A DNA stretch of 64,000 nucleotides from Flavobacterium rhamnosiphilum (GTDB lineage: Bacteria; Bacteroidota; Bacteroidia; Flavobacteriales; Flavobacteriaceae), in contig NZ_SMLG01000004.1 in the NCBI RefSeq assembly GCF_004349195.1, positions 62,001-126,000 of the forward strand, written 5' to 3'. The notes beneath the pieces are model-generated. The model did no database searches. It was not told the origin of the DNA and saw only the letters and a list, made by a program, of their open reading frames with translations. Position 1 is the first letter of the stretch. Every line of letters begins with the position of its first letter. The translations under genes were made by a program, and so were the position numbers. Shown here piece after piece: positions 25,627 to 34,335 of this stretch.

Positions 25627-26319
25627 ATGGAAACTGCATTTTGGAAGAATGATGATGAACTTTTTGATATTATCCGTGAGGAGCTTTATACCGCAGTGGT
25701 AGGCGATATTATGGATAAGTTGGGATTGTTACACCAATTCCTATCACCAAAAATACAACCTTTAAGAGACGATATGTTTGTGGTTGGGCGTGCTATGACT
25801 GTCTTGGAAGCCGATGTGGTTTCGGATTCCAGTAGCAATAACCCTGTTTTAAACAGACCCTTTGGGCTAATGCTCGAAGCTTTGGATGATTTGAAAAAAA
25901 ATGAAGTATATGTATGTACGGGTTCTTCGCCATCGTATGCTTTATGGGGTGAATTAATGGCTACCAGAGCCCAGATATTGGGTGCGGCTGGTGCTGTTGT
26001 TGATGGGTATTCGAGAGATACCAAAGGAATATTGGAATTGAATTTCCCTTCCTTTTCTTATGGACGTTACGCCCAAGATCAGGCACCACGAGGAAAAGTG
26101 ATTGACTTTCGTGTGCCAATAGAGATGAATGGGGTGCGCATTAATCCAGGAGATATTATTATAGGAGATATTGATGGAGTTTGTGTGGTACCAAAAGAAT
26201 CTGAAGTAGAAGTGTTTCGCCTTGCAATAGAAAAAGCAAGAGGCGAGAAAATGGTACAGAAAAAGATACAAGAAGGAATGAGTACTGTTGAGGCCTTTGC
26301 CAAATTTGGTATCATGTAA
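25627..26319 (+). CDS. RraA-family protein (possible aldolase or decarboxylase)
   Basis: The 230-residue protein shows the RraA fold marks: VGDIMDKLG at 25-33, VCTGSSPSYALWGELMATRA at 96-115, VVDGYSRD at 124-131 with D126, R130 and D131, and GDIDGVCVVP at 180-189. The family includes HMG/CHA aldolases, oxaloacetate decarboxylases and the RNase E inhibitor RraA. The locus and the R/D pair favour an aldolase or decarboxylase acting on a sugar-acid-derived keto acid, or a metabolite repair step. The substrate is not deducible. Confidence 0.75.
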   Translation: METAFWKNDDELFDIIREELYTAVVGDIMDKLGLLHQFLSPKIQPLRDDMFVVGRAMTVLEADVVSDSSSNNPVLNRPFGLMLEALDDLKKNEVYVCTGSSPSYALWGELMATRAQILGAAGAVVDGYSRDTKGILELNFPSFSYGRYAQDQAPRGKVIDFRVPIEMNGVRINPGDIIIGDIDGVCVVPKESEVEVFRLAIEKARGEKMVQKKIQEGMSTVEAFAKFGIM

Positions 26320-26416
26320 TATAAATGGATAGGATATGTCTTTTGTTTTATGGCATGCCTTAATGTTTAGTTTTTTCTTTTAATGAAATGACAATAAAAA
26401 TTAAATCTAAAATAAA

Positions 26417-29335
26417 GTGAATAAAATAATAGTCGTAATAATTTTAAGCTGGTTTGTTTCTTTTAATCAAGTAAATGCACAAGCAAAAAACATATTGGGT
26501 TATGATGTGCCTGTGATTACTCCTTTTGCATCAACGATTACAGGAGTTGCTTCTTCAAAGATTTCCTTGAATGGCAGTTGGGGATTCGACATTAAAGAAC
26601 AATCTCAAAAAGGGAAGAATATTCAGGTGCCTGGGGAGTGGGAAATGCAGGACTATACTGTAAACGAAGGTCAAACAGCTGTATATTCCAAACGTCTTGA
26701 TATTCCCGCCGACTGGAAAGGAAAGCAAATTAAAATTCGTTTTGATGGTGTAAGTTCACACGCTTTAGTAAAAGTAAACGGAAAAAAATTAGGGGAACAT
26801 GAAGGCAGTTTTGTTCCTTTTGAAGTGGATCTTACTAGTGCTTTAAATTACAAAAATGATGTGTTGGAAGTAGAAGTCCAGGCTTTGACTGTCAGCGATC
26901 GTTTGGCTTGCACTTCTCAATATGCATGTCATACGGTAGGCGGATTATTAAGGAAAGTAACACTATTTGCAGTTGCTCCCGTGCATATCATTTCTCCTAC
27001 GATTAATACGGTCTTTGATGGGGAATATAAAAATGCATCCCTTGTTATTGGAAGTTCTATTTTAAATAATTCGTTAGTTCTTGCAAATGCACAGCTGGAG
27101 TTTACGCTCTTTGATGCAAATGGAAAAATTGTAGCAAAAAAATCTTCAGCACTTGAAAAAGGAATCGATATAAACGGTACTAATGATGTTGAAACGACTT
27201 TGGTAATCAAAACGCCAAAGCATTGGAATCCGGAGCACCCATATTTATACAAACTACAAACAGATTTATTGGTTAACGGAATCTTGCAACAAACAAATGA
27301 GCAAAGGGTTGGCTTTCGCCAAATTATTATAAAAGGCAATCAGGTTTTCGTAAATGGTAAACCCATAAAATTACATGGAGTAAACCGCCATTCAGTTCAT
27401 CCTTTAACCGGGCGAAGCATCTCTCCTGAATTGGATAGAAAAGATGCTGAATTGTTTAGGGCAGCCAATTGTAATTATATCCGTACTTCACATTATCCTC
27501 CATCCGAAGAGTTTTTGAATGCGGCAGATGAGTTGGGATTATTTGTGGAAAGTGAAGCTTCATTGACTTGGATTCAGCATCACGCATCACCAATATGGAA
27601 ATTGTGGAATTATACGGATGAAAAATTACTTCCTTTCATGGTACGCGCCAACATGGATAATATATTGGCGGGACGCAATCATCCTTCCATAATCATTTGG
27701 TCGTTGGGGAATGAATCAAGATGGAGCCCGCTTTGGGAAAAAGTAAATGCGGTGGTAAAGCAAATGGATAAATCAAGACCAACCAGTTTTCACGATCAGT
27801 GTTGGGGAGGGTTCAATAATGCCGGAAGTAAAGCTGATATTGCCAATTATCATTATCCCGGAATTGATGGGCCAAAAGCTACTGATACCATGTCCCGTCC
27901 CACATTGTTTGGGGAGTATTCGCATCTAACGACTTATAATCGCAGGGAATTGTTGTCAGATCCAGGAGTTCGCAGTGCCTACAATGCACCTCTGGTGCAA
28001 TTTTATGATTCGATTTATCATCACAAGGGCAATTTAGGAGGCGCGATATGGAGTGGTATTGATGATACTTTTCATATGCCAGACGGAAGAATTGTTGGTT
28101 ATGGCCCTTGGGGTCCTCTGGATGCTTGGAGAAGGCCAAAGCCAGAATATTTTGGAGTTAAAAAAGCCTATTCTCCTGTTCGTGTTACCAATGTAAATTG
28201 GTCTACGCTCCATAAAGGATATGTTGAATTGACAGTAGAGAACCGTTACGATTTTACGTCACTCAAAGAGGTAAGTATCGAAGTAAAAATAAATGGTGTT
28301 TCAAAATCAGTTTCGTCTGATATACCTGCTCGTGGGAAGGGAATTTTGAGAATTCCTGCAGTTAAAAATGCGAAGGAATTGTATATTTCGTTTACAGATC
28401 CGCGTGGTTTCATGGCTGATGAAGAGAAATATGAAAACACGACTATTGTCGAAGAGCAAGATAAAAAAGTAGCGGTTTCTTTTTCCGAAAATGAAGCGGC
28501 TATAACAGTGAAGCAGGGTGATGTGAATTATTTAATCAATAAAATAACAGGTATCATTACTAGTGTAACAAAGAACAACCAAACCGTATTGACACAAGGC
28601 CCCGTATTTTGTATGGTGCCAATGAACGATGAAGATGGCGGGAAACCCAATGTAGCGGGAGAAACGTATCAGAATAATATTTACCCGGTAAAAAATTATC
28701 CTTTATACACTTTGTTTGCAAAAGAACTTACAGCCACACAAACTGACCAAGGTATTCGAGTAAGCATGAAAACTACTTATACCAATGCCAAAGGAAAGCA
28801 ATCCTATTTATTTACAACCGATGGGAAATTGGTGACGGAATATGAGGTAGAATGTGGAGATTACGATGTGAGTCCGTATCAATATGGTTTATTAATGCAG
28901 TTGCCAAAACAATTTGAGCAGTTAAGGTGGAAAAGAAAAGGGGAATTCACAACCTATCCTGAAAATGACATCGCAAGAAACGAAGGAACAGCAATGCTGA
29001 ATGCAAAACATGTAAATGGGGTGGAAGAACCTGGAGTTATCCCTAATGGCGATTGGAAGGATGATGCCAATGACTTAGGAAGCAATGACTTCCGTTCGAC
29101 AAAAAGATATATCAAATCGGCGGTATTGCAGGATAAAATGGGAAACAGCATCAAAGTATTGTCTGACGGGACTCAAGCCTCTCGAAGCTGGTTGCAAGAC
29201 GAACGCATACAATGGCTGATTGCTGATTACAGCAATACTGGTTCTGAACCTTTTTACGGTTCACCACATACAGATGGCCGAATAAAAACGAAGAACAAAA
29301 CGTTAAAAGGAAAATTGATACTCATAATTAAATAA
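26417..29335 (+). CDS. Exported glycoside hydrolase family 2 enzyme (beta-galactosidase/glucuronidase-like)
   Basis: The 972-residue protein begins at a GTG (26417) immediately before a clear signal peptide (KIIVVIILSWF...NAQA); no in-frame ATG exists nearby. It has a GH2 jelly-roll (about 45-190), an immunoglobulin-like middle, and the TIM barrel with RTSHYPPSEEF at about 355, acid/base E435 in WSLGNESRW and nucleophile E500 in LFGEYSHLT. A C-terminal beta-sandwich (about 690-970) resembles the small chain of LacZ-like enzymes. It probably removes beta-linked galactose, glucuronate or a related sugar. The sugar cannot be fixed from sequence. Confidence 0.9.
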   Translation: MNKIIVVIILSWFVSFNQVNAQAKNILGYDVPVITPFASTITGVASSKISLNGSWGFDIKEQSQKGKNIQVPGEWEMQDYTVNEGQTAVYSKRLDIPADWKGKQIKIRFDGVSSHALVKVNGKKLGEHEGSFVPFEVDLTSALNYKNDVLEVEVQALTVSDRLACTSQYACHTVGGLLRKVTLFAVAPVHIISPTINTVFDGEYKNASLVIGSSILNNSLVLANAQLEFTLFDANGKIVAKKSSALEKGIDINGTNDVETTLVIKTPKHWNPEHPYLYKLQTDLLVNGILQQTNEQRVGFRQIIIKGNQVFVNGKPIKLHGVNRHSVHPLTGRSISPELDRKDAELFRAANCNYIRTSHYPPSEEFLNAADELGLFVESEASLTWIQHHASPIWKLWNYTDEKLLPFMVRANMDNILAGRNHPSIIIWSLGNESRWSPLWEKVNAVVKQMDKSRPTSFHDQCWGGFNNAGSKADIANYHYPGIDGPKATDTMSRPTLFGEYSHLTTYNRRELLSDPGVRSAYNAPLVQFYDSIYHHKGNLGGAIWSGIDDTFHMPDGRIVGYGPWGPLDAWRRPKPEYFGVKKAYSPVRVTNVNWSTLHKGYVELTVENRYDFTSLKEVSIEVKINGVSKSVSSDIPARGKGILRIPAVKNAKELYISFTDPRGFMADEEKYENTTIVEEQDKKVAVSFSENEAAITVKQGDVNYLINKITGIITSVTKNNQTVLTQGPVFCMVPMNDEDGGKPNVAGETYQNNIYPVKNYPLYTLFAKELTATQTDQGIRVSMKTTYTNAKGKQSYLFTTDGKLVTEYEVECGDYDVSPYQYGLLMQLPKQFEQLRWKRKGEFTTYPENDIARNEGTAMLNAKHVNGVEEPGVIPNGDWKDDANDLGSNDFRSTKRYIKSAVLQDKMGNSIKVLSDGTQASRSWLQDERIQWLIADYSNTGSEPFYGSPHTDGRIKTKNKTLKGKLILIIK

Positions 29336-29339
29336 ACAG

Positions 29340-29583
29340 ATGAAAAATATTTTTGTAATTTTAATTTTTGCTGTTATGGCTTCTGCCGTAAATGCACAGC
29401 AATTTATTGTCTAAGGAAGGAAAGCCTTGGAAGAAACAGTTCAAAAAATAGTAAAGGGACGGCAGTTATAAAATTAATTCAAAAAAATTAAGCAGGTATG
29501 AAATAACCATGTTTGAGAGAAATACGACAATCATAAAGTTTTCTTTAAACGGGTACATTCCATATTTCAATAAAAATAAATAG
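29340..29583 (+). pseudogene. Remnant of a small secreted protein gene
   Basis: An ATG at 29340 opens a perfect signal peptide (MKNIFVILIFAVMASAVNAQ) but a TAA follows only four codons later. A +1 reading then gives NLLSKEGKPWKKQFKK before another stop. The rest to 29583 has no long frame. This pattern suggests the start of a former exported enzyme gene that has been deleted and frameshifted between the GH2 and dehydratase genes. A functional 24-residue peptide is less likely. Confidence 0.5.
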
Positions 29584-29590
29584 AGATATT

Positions 29591-30757
29591 ATGAAAATTA
29601 CAGATGTAAAAGTGTGGATGGTAGAAGGTGTCAAATACAACTGGACACTATTGAAAATTTATACAGATACTGGACACACCGGTGTGGGCGAAGCGACCAA
29701 CTGGCCAGGAAGTCCAATCGTTTATAATGCCGCAAAGCATGTGGGTGAAAGAATCATTGGACTTGATCCAATGAAAACCGATTTTATCTGGACAAAATTA
29801 TACCGTGATCTCAACTGGATAGGTCCCTATGGTGCCAGTTTGTGTGCCATTAGCGGGATTGACATGGCTTTACTTGATTTAAAAGGAAAAGTGTTAGGCA
29901 CTCCATGTTATGAATTATTGGGCGGTGCTTTTAGAAAAGATATCTTATTGTATGCCAACTATTGGTTTACAGGAGGTGGACATAATGCCGAAGATTACGC
30001 AATACAGGCCAAAAAGGTTAAAGAGGCAGGGTTTACTGGTTTAAAATTTGATCCTTTTGCCCATACCAATTATTTATATGGGGAAGATTTGTCTTCAAAT
30101 CTTACCCTTACTGCAGAGCAACAGGATTTAGCTTTTAATGTTAGTAAAGCGGTTCGTGATGCCGTAGGTCCTGATTTTGACATCATGATTGAGACGCATG
30201 CCATGTTGAATTATCGTGTTGCGGTTAAAATGGCACAACGGTTATCGGAATTAGATATTACCTGGTACGAAGAACCTGCCGGTCCTGAAAGTGCTGATAC
30301 ATTAAGGGCAATGCGTGAACGTATTCCTTCAAATGTCTCTATTTGTGTTGGAGAAAGACACTATACCAGACACGGGATCCGCCCTGTATTGGAAAAAAAT
30401 ATATGTGATATCATGATGCCAGATATCACCCGTTGCGGAGGGCCATCAGAAATGAAAAGAATGGCTACCATGATGGAGGCATACAATGTTTTATTGGCAC
30501 CACATAATCCTAATGGACCATTGTCAACTTTGGCATCTGCCCATGTATGTGCTTCAGTTCCTAACTTTTTCCGTCAGGAATTTATGTTCAATGATGTGCC
30601 TTGGAGAGATACCGTGATTACCCATCCTATAAAAGACATGATTCATAACGGTCATCTGCAATTAAGTGACAGACCCGGTTTAGGCGTTGATCTGATAGAA
30701 GAAGAAATGGAAAAACATCCAGGGATATTAATTCCTAGACCGGGTTTTTATGTGTAA
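29591..30757 (+). CDS. Enolase-superfamily sugar-acid dehydratase (galactonate dehydratase-like)
   Basis: The 388-residue protein is a mandelate racemase/muconate lactonizing-type enzyme. Predicted metal ligands are E201 (MIETHAML), E227 or E228 (WYEEPA) and E255 (VGERHYTRH); H203 and H305 (LAPHNPNGP) are candidate acid/base residues as in DgoD-like enzymes. CAISGIDMALLDLKGK at 85-100 is the family core. It probably dehydrates an aldonate such as galactonate to a 2-keto-3-deoxy acid, the substrate of the nearby KDG-type kinase. Exact substrate unknown. Confidence 0.85.
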   Translation: MKITDVKVWMVEGVKYNWTLLKIYTDTGHTGVGEATNWPGSPIVYNAAKHVGERIIGLDPMKTDFIWTKLYRDLNWIGPYGASLCAISGIDMALLDLKGKVLGTPCYELLGGAFRKDILLYANYWFTGGGHNAEDYAIQAKKVKEAGFTGLKFDPFAHTNYLYGEDLSSNLTLTAEQQDLAFNVSKAVRDAVGPDFDIMIETHAMLNYRVAVKMAQRLSELDITWYEEPAGPESADTLRAMRERIPSNVSICVGERHYTRHGIRPVLEKNICDIMMPDITRCGGPSEMKRMATMMEAYNVLLAPHNPNGPLSTLASAHVCASVPNFFRQEFMFNDVPWRDTVITHPIKDMIHNGHLQLSDRPGLGVDLIEEEMEKHPGILIPRPGFYV

Positions 30758-30795
30758 ATTTATTTTTTAAAAGGACTAATTGATAACTTCTTTAT

Positions 30796-31584
30796 ATGCC
30801 ATTACAAATAGATTTAAAAGATAAAGTGGCATTAATTACGGGTATAACATCCGGAATTGGTGCTGCCATAGCTAAGGTTTTTGCAAAAGCGGGAGCCCAT
30901 GTAACGGGTTGTGGAAGGCATGAAGCTTCATCGCAAGAAGCCGTGCGTTTTGTGAACCGTGTAAACGATTTCAAACAAAAGGCCTTGTATCTTCAAGCGG
31001 ATGTTACTGTTGCCGATGATTTACAAAAGCTAGTCCAACAGACGATTGATAAATTTGGTAGAATAGATATTCTGATTAGCAATGCTGGTGCAAATGTATT
31101 TGAAGGCGCTGCCAATTGTGATGAAGAACATTGGCAACAAAATATGGAGCTGAATCTTGCTTCGCACTGGCGGTTGGCGAAGTTGTGTAAACCATATTTA
31201 GAAAAGAACAATGGAGTCATTATTGTCATGACATCCAATCATGCCTATTCGAGCATTCCTGGATGTTTTCCTTATAATGTTACCAAAACTGCATTGACAG
31301 GATTGGTAAGAAGTCTTGCAATAGAGTGGGGACCAACTATAAGAACCGTTGGTATTGCTCCTGGTTTTATTGATACGCCTGGCAATCAAAACTGGTTTGA
31401 TTCCTTTCCGGATGCCGCAAAAGAGCGACAAAGAACCATTGATTTGCATCCTGTAAAAAAGATTGGGTCCCCAGAAGAAGTGGGAGCTTGGTGTGTGTTT
31501 TTGGCAAGTGAGTATGCCTCATTTGCTAGTGGTGTAACTTATTTATTAGATGGAGGGCGTAGTGCGTTAATGCAGGATGAATAA
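30796..31584 (+). CDS. SDR-family sugar dehydrogenase
   Basis: The 262-residue short-chain dehydrogenase has a cofactor motif TGITSGIG (15-22), NAGA at 96-99, catalytic S147, Y160 and K164 (TSNHAYSS and YNVTK), and an IAPGFIDT loop. In this order of genes (SDR, lactonase, dehydratase, kinase, aldolase) it most likely oxidises the free sugar to its lactone. A role on a keto-deoxy acid is the alternative. It overlaps the lactonase start by 8 bp. Confidence 0.88.
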   Translation: MPLQIDLKDKVALITGITSGIGAAIAKVFAKAGAHVTGCGRHEASSQEAVRFVNRVNDFKQKALYLQADVTVADDLQKLVQQTIDKFGRIDILISNAGANVFEGAANCDEEHWQQNMELNLASHWRLAKLCKPYLEKNNGVIIVMTSNHAYSSIPGCFPYNVTKTALTGLVRSLAIEWGPTIRTVGIAPGFIDTPGNQNWFDSFPDAAKERQRTIDLHPVKKIGSPEEVGAWCVFLASEYASFASGVTYLLDGGRSALMQDE

Positions 31585-32479
31585 GAAAATGACAATGGAA
31601 ACATGGAAAGCATTGCCTTTATGCAAAACTGAATTGCTTCTTGGTGAAGGGGCACATTGGCACTCCGCTTGGGGGAAATTTTTGTATGTGGATATAGAAG
31701 GAAAAAAAGTGGGATGCATTGATCCTATTACTAAAATTACAGAAGAAAAGAATGTTGGTGAAAGAATAGGAACTGTTGTGCCGGCAGATAATGGTAGTCT
31801 TGTTCTTGCATTGGAAAGTTCAATAGTGTCATTAAATTTTGACACAGGTGAACAGAAAGAACTGATAAAAATTGAAGTTGAGAAACCAAACAATCGTTCT
31901 AACGATGGTAAATGCGATGCGCTTGGAAGACTTTGGATAGGAACAATGCACGAAGAGGCAAAAGGTGCTGAAGGCGCTCTGTATTGTTTCGATGGAAAAA
32001 GTTTGATAGAAAAAATGTCTAACCGAAAAGTGTCGAATGGCATTTGCTGGAGCAAGGATAATAAAACAATGTATTACATAGATTCTTTTGATTATAATAT
32101 CAAAAGGTATGACTTCGATTTAACCAATGGTACTATCTCAAATGAGAGTGTTATTGTTGAAGTGACTGAACCTGGTTTCACGCCGGACGGGATGACTATA
32201 GATGAGGAAGGAATGTTATGGGTAGCTATGTGGGGGGGCAGATGTGTAAATAGATACAATGCATTTACAGGTGAATTAGTAGGGAAAGTGGAAGTTGATG
32301 CTCCCCATGTTACCTCTTGTGCTTTTGGAGGAAATGGGATGCAACAACTATTGATTACGACAGCCAGAGTCGGACTGGATGAAGAGCAATTACTGCAATA
32401 TCCGGATAGTGGCTCTTTATTCATTGTTGATGTGGGAATCAGGGGAATGGAAATGCACCAATTTGCGCTCCAACATTAA
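31577..32479 (+). CDS. SMP-30/gluconolactonase-type aldonolactonase
   Basis: The 300-residue six-bladed beta-propeller protein has metal ligand E24 (LLGEGAHWHS), NRSNDGKCDALGRLWIGTMH near 105-124, SNGICWSKDNKTMYYIDS near 155-172 and FTPDGMTIDEEGMLWVA. SMP-30 lactonases open aldonolactones such as galactono- or gluconolactone. It is translationally coupled to the SDR, which fits sequential oxidation and ring opening. Internal methionines at codons 5 and 7 are alternative starts. Confidence 0.88.
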   Translation: MNKKMTMETWKALPLCKTELLLGEGAHWHSAWGKFLYVDIEGKKVGCIDPITKITEEKNVGERIGTVVPADNGSLVLALESSIVSLNFDTGEQKELIKIEVEKPNNRSNDGKCDALGRLWIGTMHEEAKGAEGALYCFDGKSLIEKMSNRKVSNGICWSKDNKTMYYIDSFDYNIKRYDFDLTNGTISNESVIVEVTEPGFTPDGMTIDEEGMLWVAMWGGRCVNRYNAFTGELVGKVEVDAPHVTSCAFGGNGMQQLLITTARVGLDEEQLLQYPDSGSLFIVDVGIRGMEMHQFALQH

Positions 32480-32500
32480 CAAAAAAACAATCAATTTAGG

Positions 32501-33505
32501 ATGAAGGAAATAATTTTATTCGGGGAATATTTATTAAGGTTAACTCCACCAGGGAGCAAAAAAATTTTACAAGCTGAAAATTTGGAGATGCATTGGGCGG
32601 GTTCCGAAGCTAACATTGCTGTTTCATTGTCCTTATTTGGAGAAAGAGCACGTTATGTAACCGCTTTGCCGCCAAATACAATTGCGCAAACAGGGATTAC
32701 ACAGCTTCACCGTTATGGCGTGCCTACTACAGTTATTGAAAAAGAAAATAGCCGTGTCGGGATTTATTATTACGAAAGCGGTGTCGGAGTCAGACCAGGC
32801 AGGGTAATCTATGATCGGGATTATTCGGCTTTTAGTATGTTGAAAGTAGGAGAGGTCGACTGGAAAGAAGTTTTTGCAGCTGCTGATTGGTTTCATTGGA
32901 GCGGCATTACTCCTGCTTTAAACGAAAATTTAGCAGCAGTTTGTTTAGACGCTTTGGAAGTTGCAAAACAAAATGGTGTGATGATTTCCGCCGATTTTAA
33001 TTACCGAAGTACCCTATGGCAATATGGAAAACCCAGCAGTGAAATAATGCCGGAATTACTCAGTTATTGTGACGTGGTTCTTGCTGACGTTGATTCCGCA
33101 AAATTGTATTTCAACATCAATCCTGACGAGGATAATTTGGTAGAAAGTACCTGTGCGTTATTGAAGGAAAAGTTGCCAAATGTTACGTATATAGCCATGA
33201 CAATGCGCAGCCAAAAGAGTGCGTCTTCAAACGGCTATACGGGTTATCTGTGGCATAACAATGAAATAGTTTCCTCTTCGGAGTATAGTATAGACAGCAT
33301 CGCCGAGCGCATTGGAGCGGGTGATGCGTTTATGGCCGGACTGATTTATGGTTTGCACCAAAATCAACCCTTGCAACAAGTAATAGAATACGCAACAGCT
33401 TGCGGAGTGATGAAGCACAGTATAGTTGGAGATATGAATGTTGCTTCAAAAGAAGAAGTAGAAATGATTATAACGCAAAAAGGCAGCGGAAGAATTATCC
33501 GTTAA
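32501..33505 (+). CDS. 2-Keto-3-deoxy-aldonate (KDG-type) kinase, PfkB family
   Basis: The 334-residue PfkB sugar kinase has the N-terminal GSEANIAVSLS block and the C-terminal ERIGAGDAFMAGLIYGL signature with the catalytic GAGD. FHWSGITPAL and SADFNYRSTLWQYGK are typical of KDG kinases. It would phosphorylate the dehydratase product to the 6-phosphate used by the next gene product. It is a paralogue of the kinase encoded at 55468-56490 in the alginate locus, so this strain keeps one copy per locus. Confidence 0.9.
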   Translation: MKEIILFGEYLLRLTPPGSKKILQAENLEMHWAGSEANIAVSLSLFGERARYVTALPPNTIAQTGITQLHRYGVPTTVIEKENSRVGIYYYESGVGVRPGRVIYDRDYSAFSMLKVGEVDWKEVFAAADWFHWSGITPALNENLAAVCLDALEVAKQNGVMISADFNYRSTLWQYGKPSSEIMPELLSYCDVVLADVDSAKLYFNINPDEDNLVESTCALLKEKLPNVTYIAMTMRSQKSASSNGYTGYLWHNNEIVSSSEYSIDSIAERIGAGDAFMAGLIYGLHQNQPLQQVIEYATACGVMKHSIVGDMNVASKEEVEMIITQKGSGRIIR

Positions 33506-33534
33506 TCTTTTTGAGAATTAAAATAAAATTAAAT

Positions 33535-34209
33535 ATGGCAGTTTTAAAACCATCGGAAATGCAAGAACGCGTTTTACAGGAAAAATTCATTCCCTTGTAT
33601 ACTCATACAGATTTAGAAGTGTGTAAAAATGTAATGCGTATATGTTATGAAAATGGGATAAAAGTGTTTGAGTTTACCAATAGGAACACAAACTCTTTCG
33701 AGATTTTTATTGAATTGCGGCGATACCGTGATGCCGAATTACCTGAAATGAAGATTGGAATTGGAACCATTAAAAATGCAGACCAAGCGAAACGATTCAT
33801 CGAAGCCGGAGCAGATTTTCTTATTTCACCGGTTGTTTTGGAAGAAATCCAAGAGGTTTGTAAGAAGGAAAATATATTGTGGATTCCCGGTTGTGCTACA
33901 CCGTCGGAGGTTTGTTTGGCAGAAAACTGGGGTTTGTCATTGGTTAAAATATTTCCTGCAAAACAACTGGGTGGACCTTCTTATATAGAGGCGATAAAAG
34001 CGGTATTTCCGGAAATGCAGTTTATGGCAACCGGAGGAGTCGAAGCCAGCAGAGAAGAAGTACAAAAATGGTATGATGCCGGTGTATCATCGGTTGGTTT
34101 GGGGTCTCAATTATTCCCTAAAGAAATGATACGAGAGAAAGCATATGAAAAAATGAGTGAACATTTATCGGTTCTGGTGAGTGAGTTTGATTTGCTAAAA
34201 AGAATATAA
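33535..34209 (+). CDS. KDPG/KDPGal-type aldolase (Eda family)
   Basis: From the ATG at 33535 the 224-residue protein has the KDPG aldolase fold, with E46 (KVFEFTNR) and Schiff-base K138 (LSLVKIFPAK), plus IPGCATPSE and MATGGVEAS. It splits a 2-keto-3-deoxy-6-phospho-aldonate into pyruvate and glyceraldehyde 3-phosphate. Upstream in-frame codons would overlap the kinase gene and are not needed. It is about as long as its paralogue at 54788-55456, with K138 at the same position. Confidence 0.92.
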   Translation: MAVLKPSEMQERVLQEKFIPLYTHTDLEVCKNVMRICYENGIKVFEFTNRNTNSFEIFIELRRYRDAELPEMKIGIGTIKNADQAKRFIEAGADFLISPVVLEEIQEVCKKENILWIPGCATPSEVCLAENWGLSLVKIFPAKQLGGPSYIEAIKAVFPEMQFMATGGVEASREEVQKWYDAGVSSVGLGSQLFPKEMIREKAYEKMSEHLSVLVSEFDLLKRI

Positions 34210-34217
34210 GAAGGATA

Positions 34218-34316
34218 ATGAAAAAACCTAAATGCAGAAGATTTCTCATTTCTCTAGAAATGTTGTGCAACTGGTTAAATGTAAAATTAAGACGAATATT
34301 TAAAAAGAAATACTAA
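34218..34316 (+). CDS. Possible 32-residue basic peptide
   Basis: ATG at 34218 to TAA at 34314 encodes a Cys/Lys/Arg-rich peptide (starts MKKPKCRRFLISLEMLCNWL) between the aldolase and the symporter genes. It fills most of an otherwise empty 126-bp gap. No family is recognised; it may be fortuitous. Confidence 0.2.
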   Translation: MKKPKCRRFLISLEMLCNWLNVKLRRIFKKKY

Positions 34317-34335
34317 TAATATAAGAACGATTGTT

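Noticed and set aside
33400..33534. Extended N-terminus of the PUL 1 aldolase
   Set aside because: It would overlap the kinase gene by over 100 bp; the ATG at 33535 matches the start of its paralogue.
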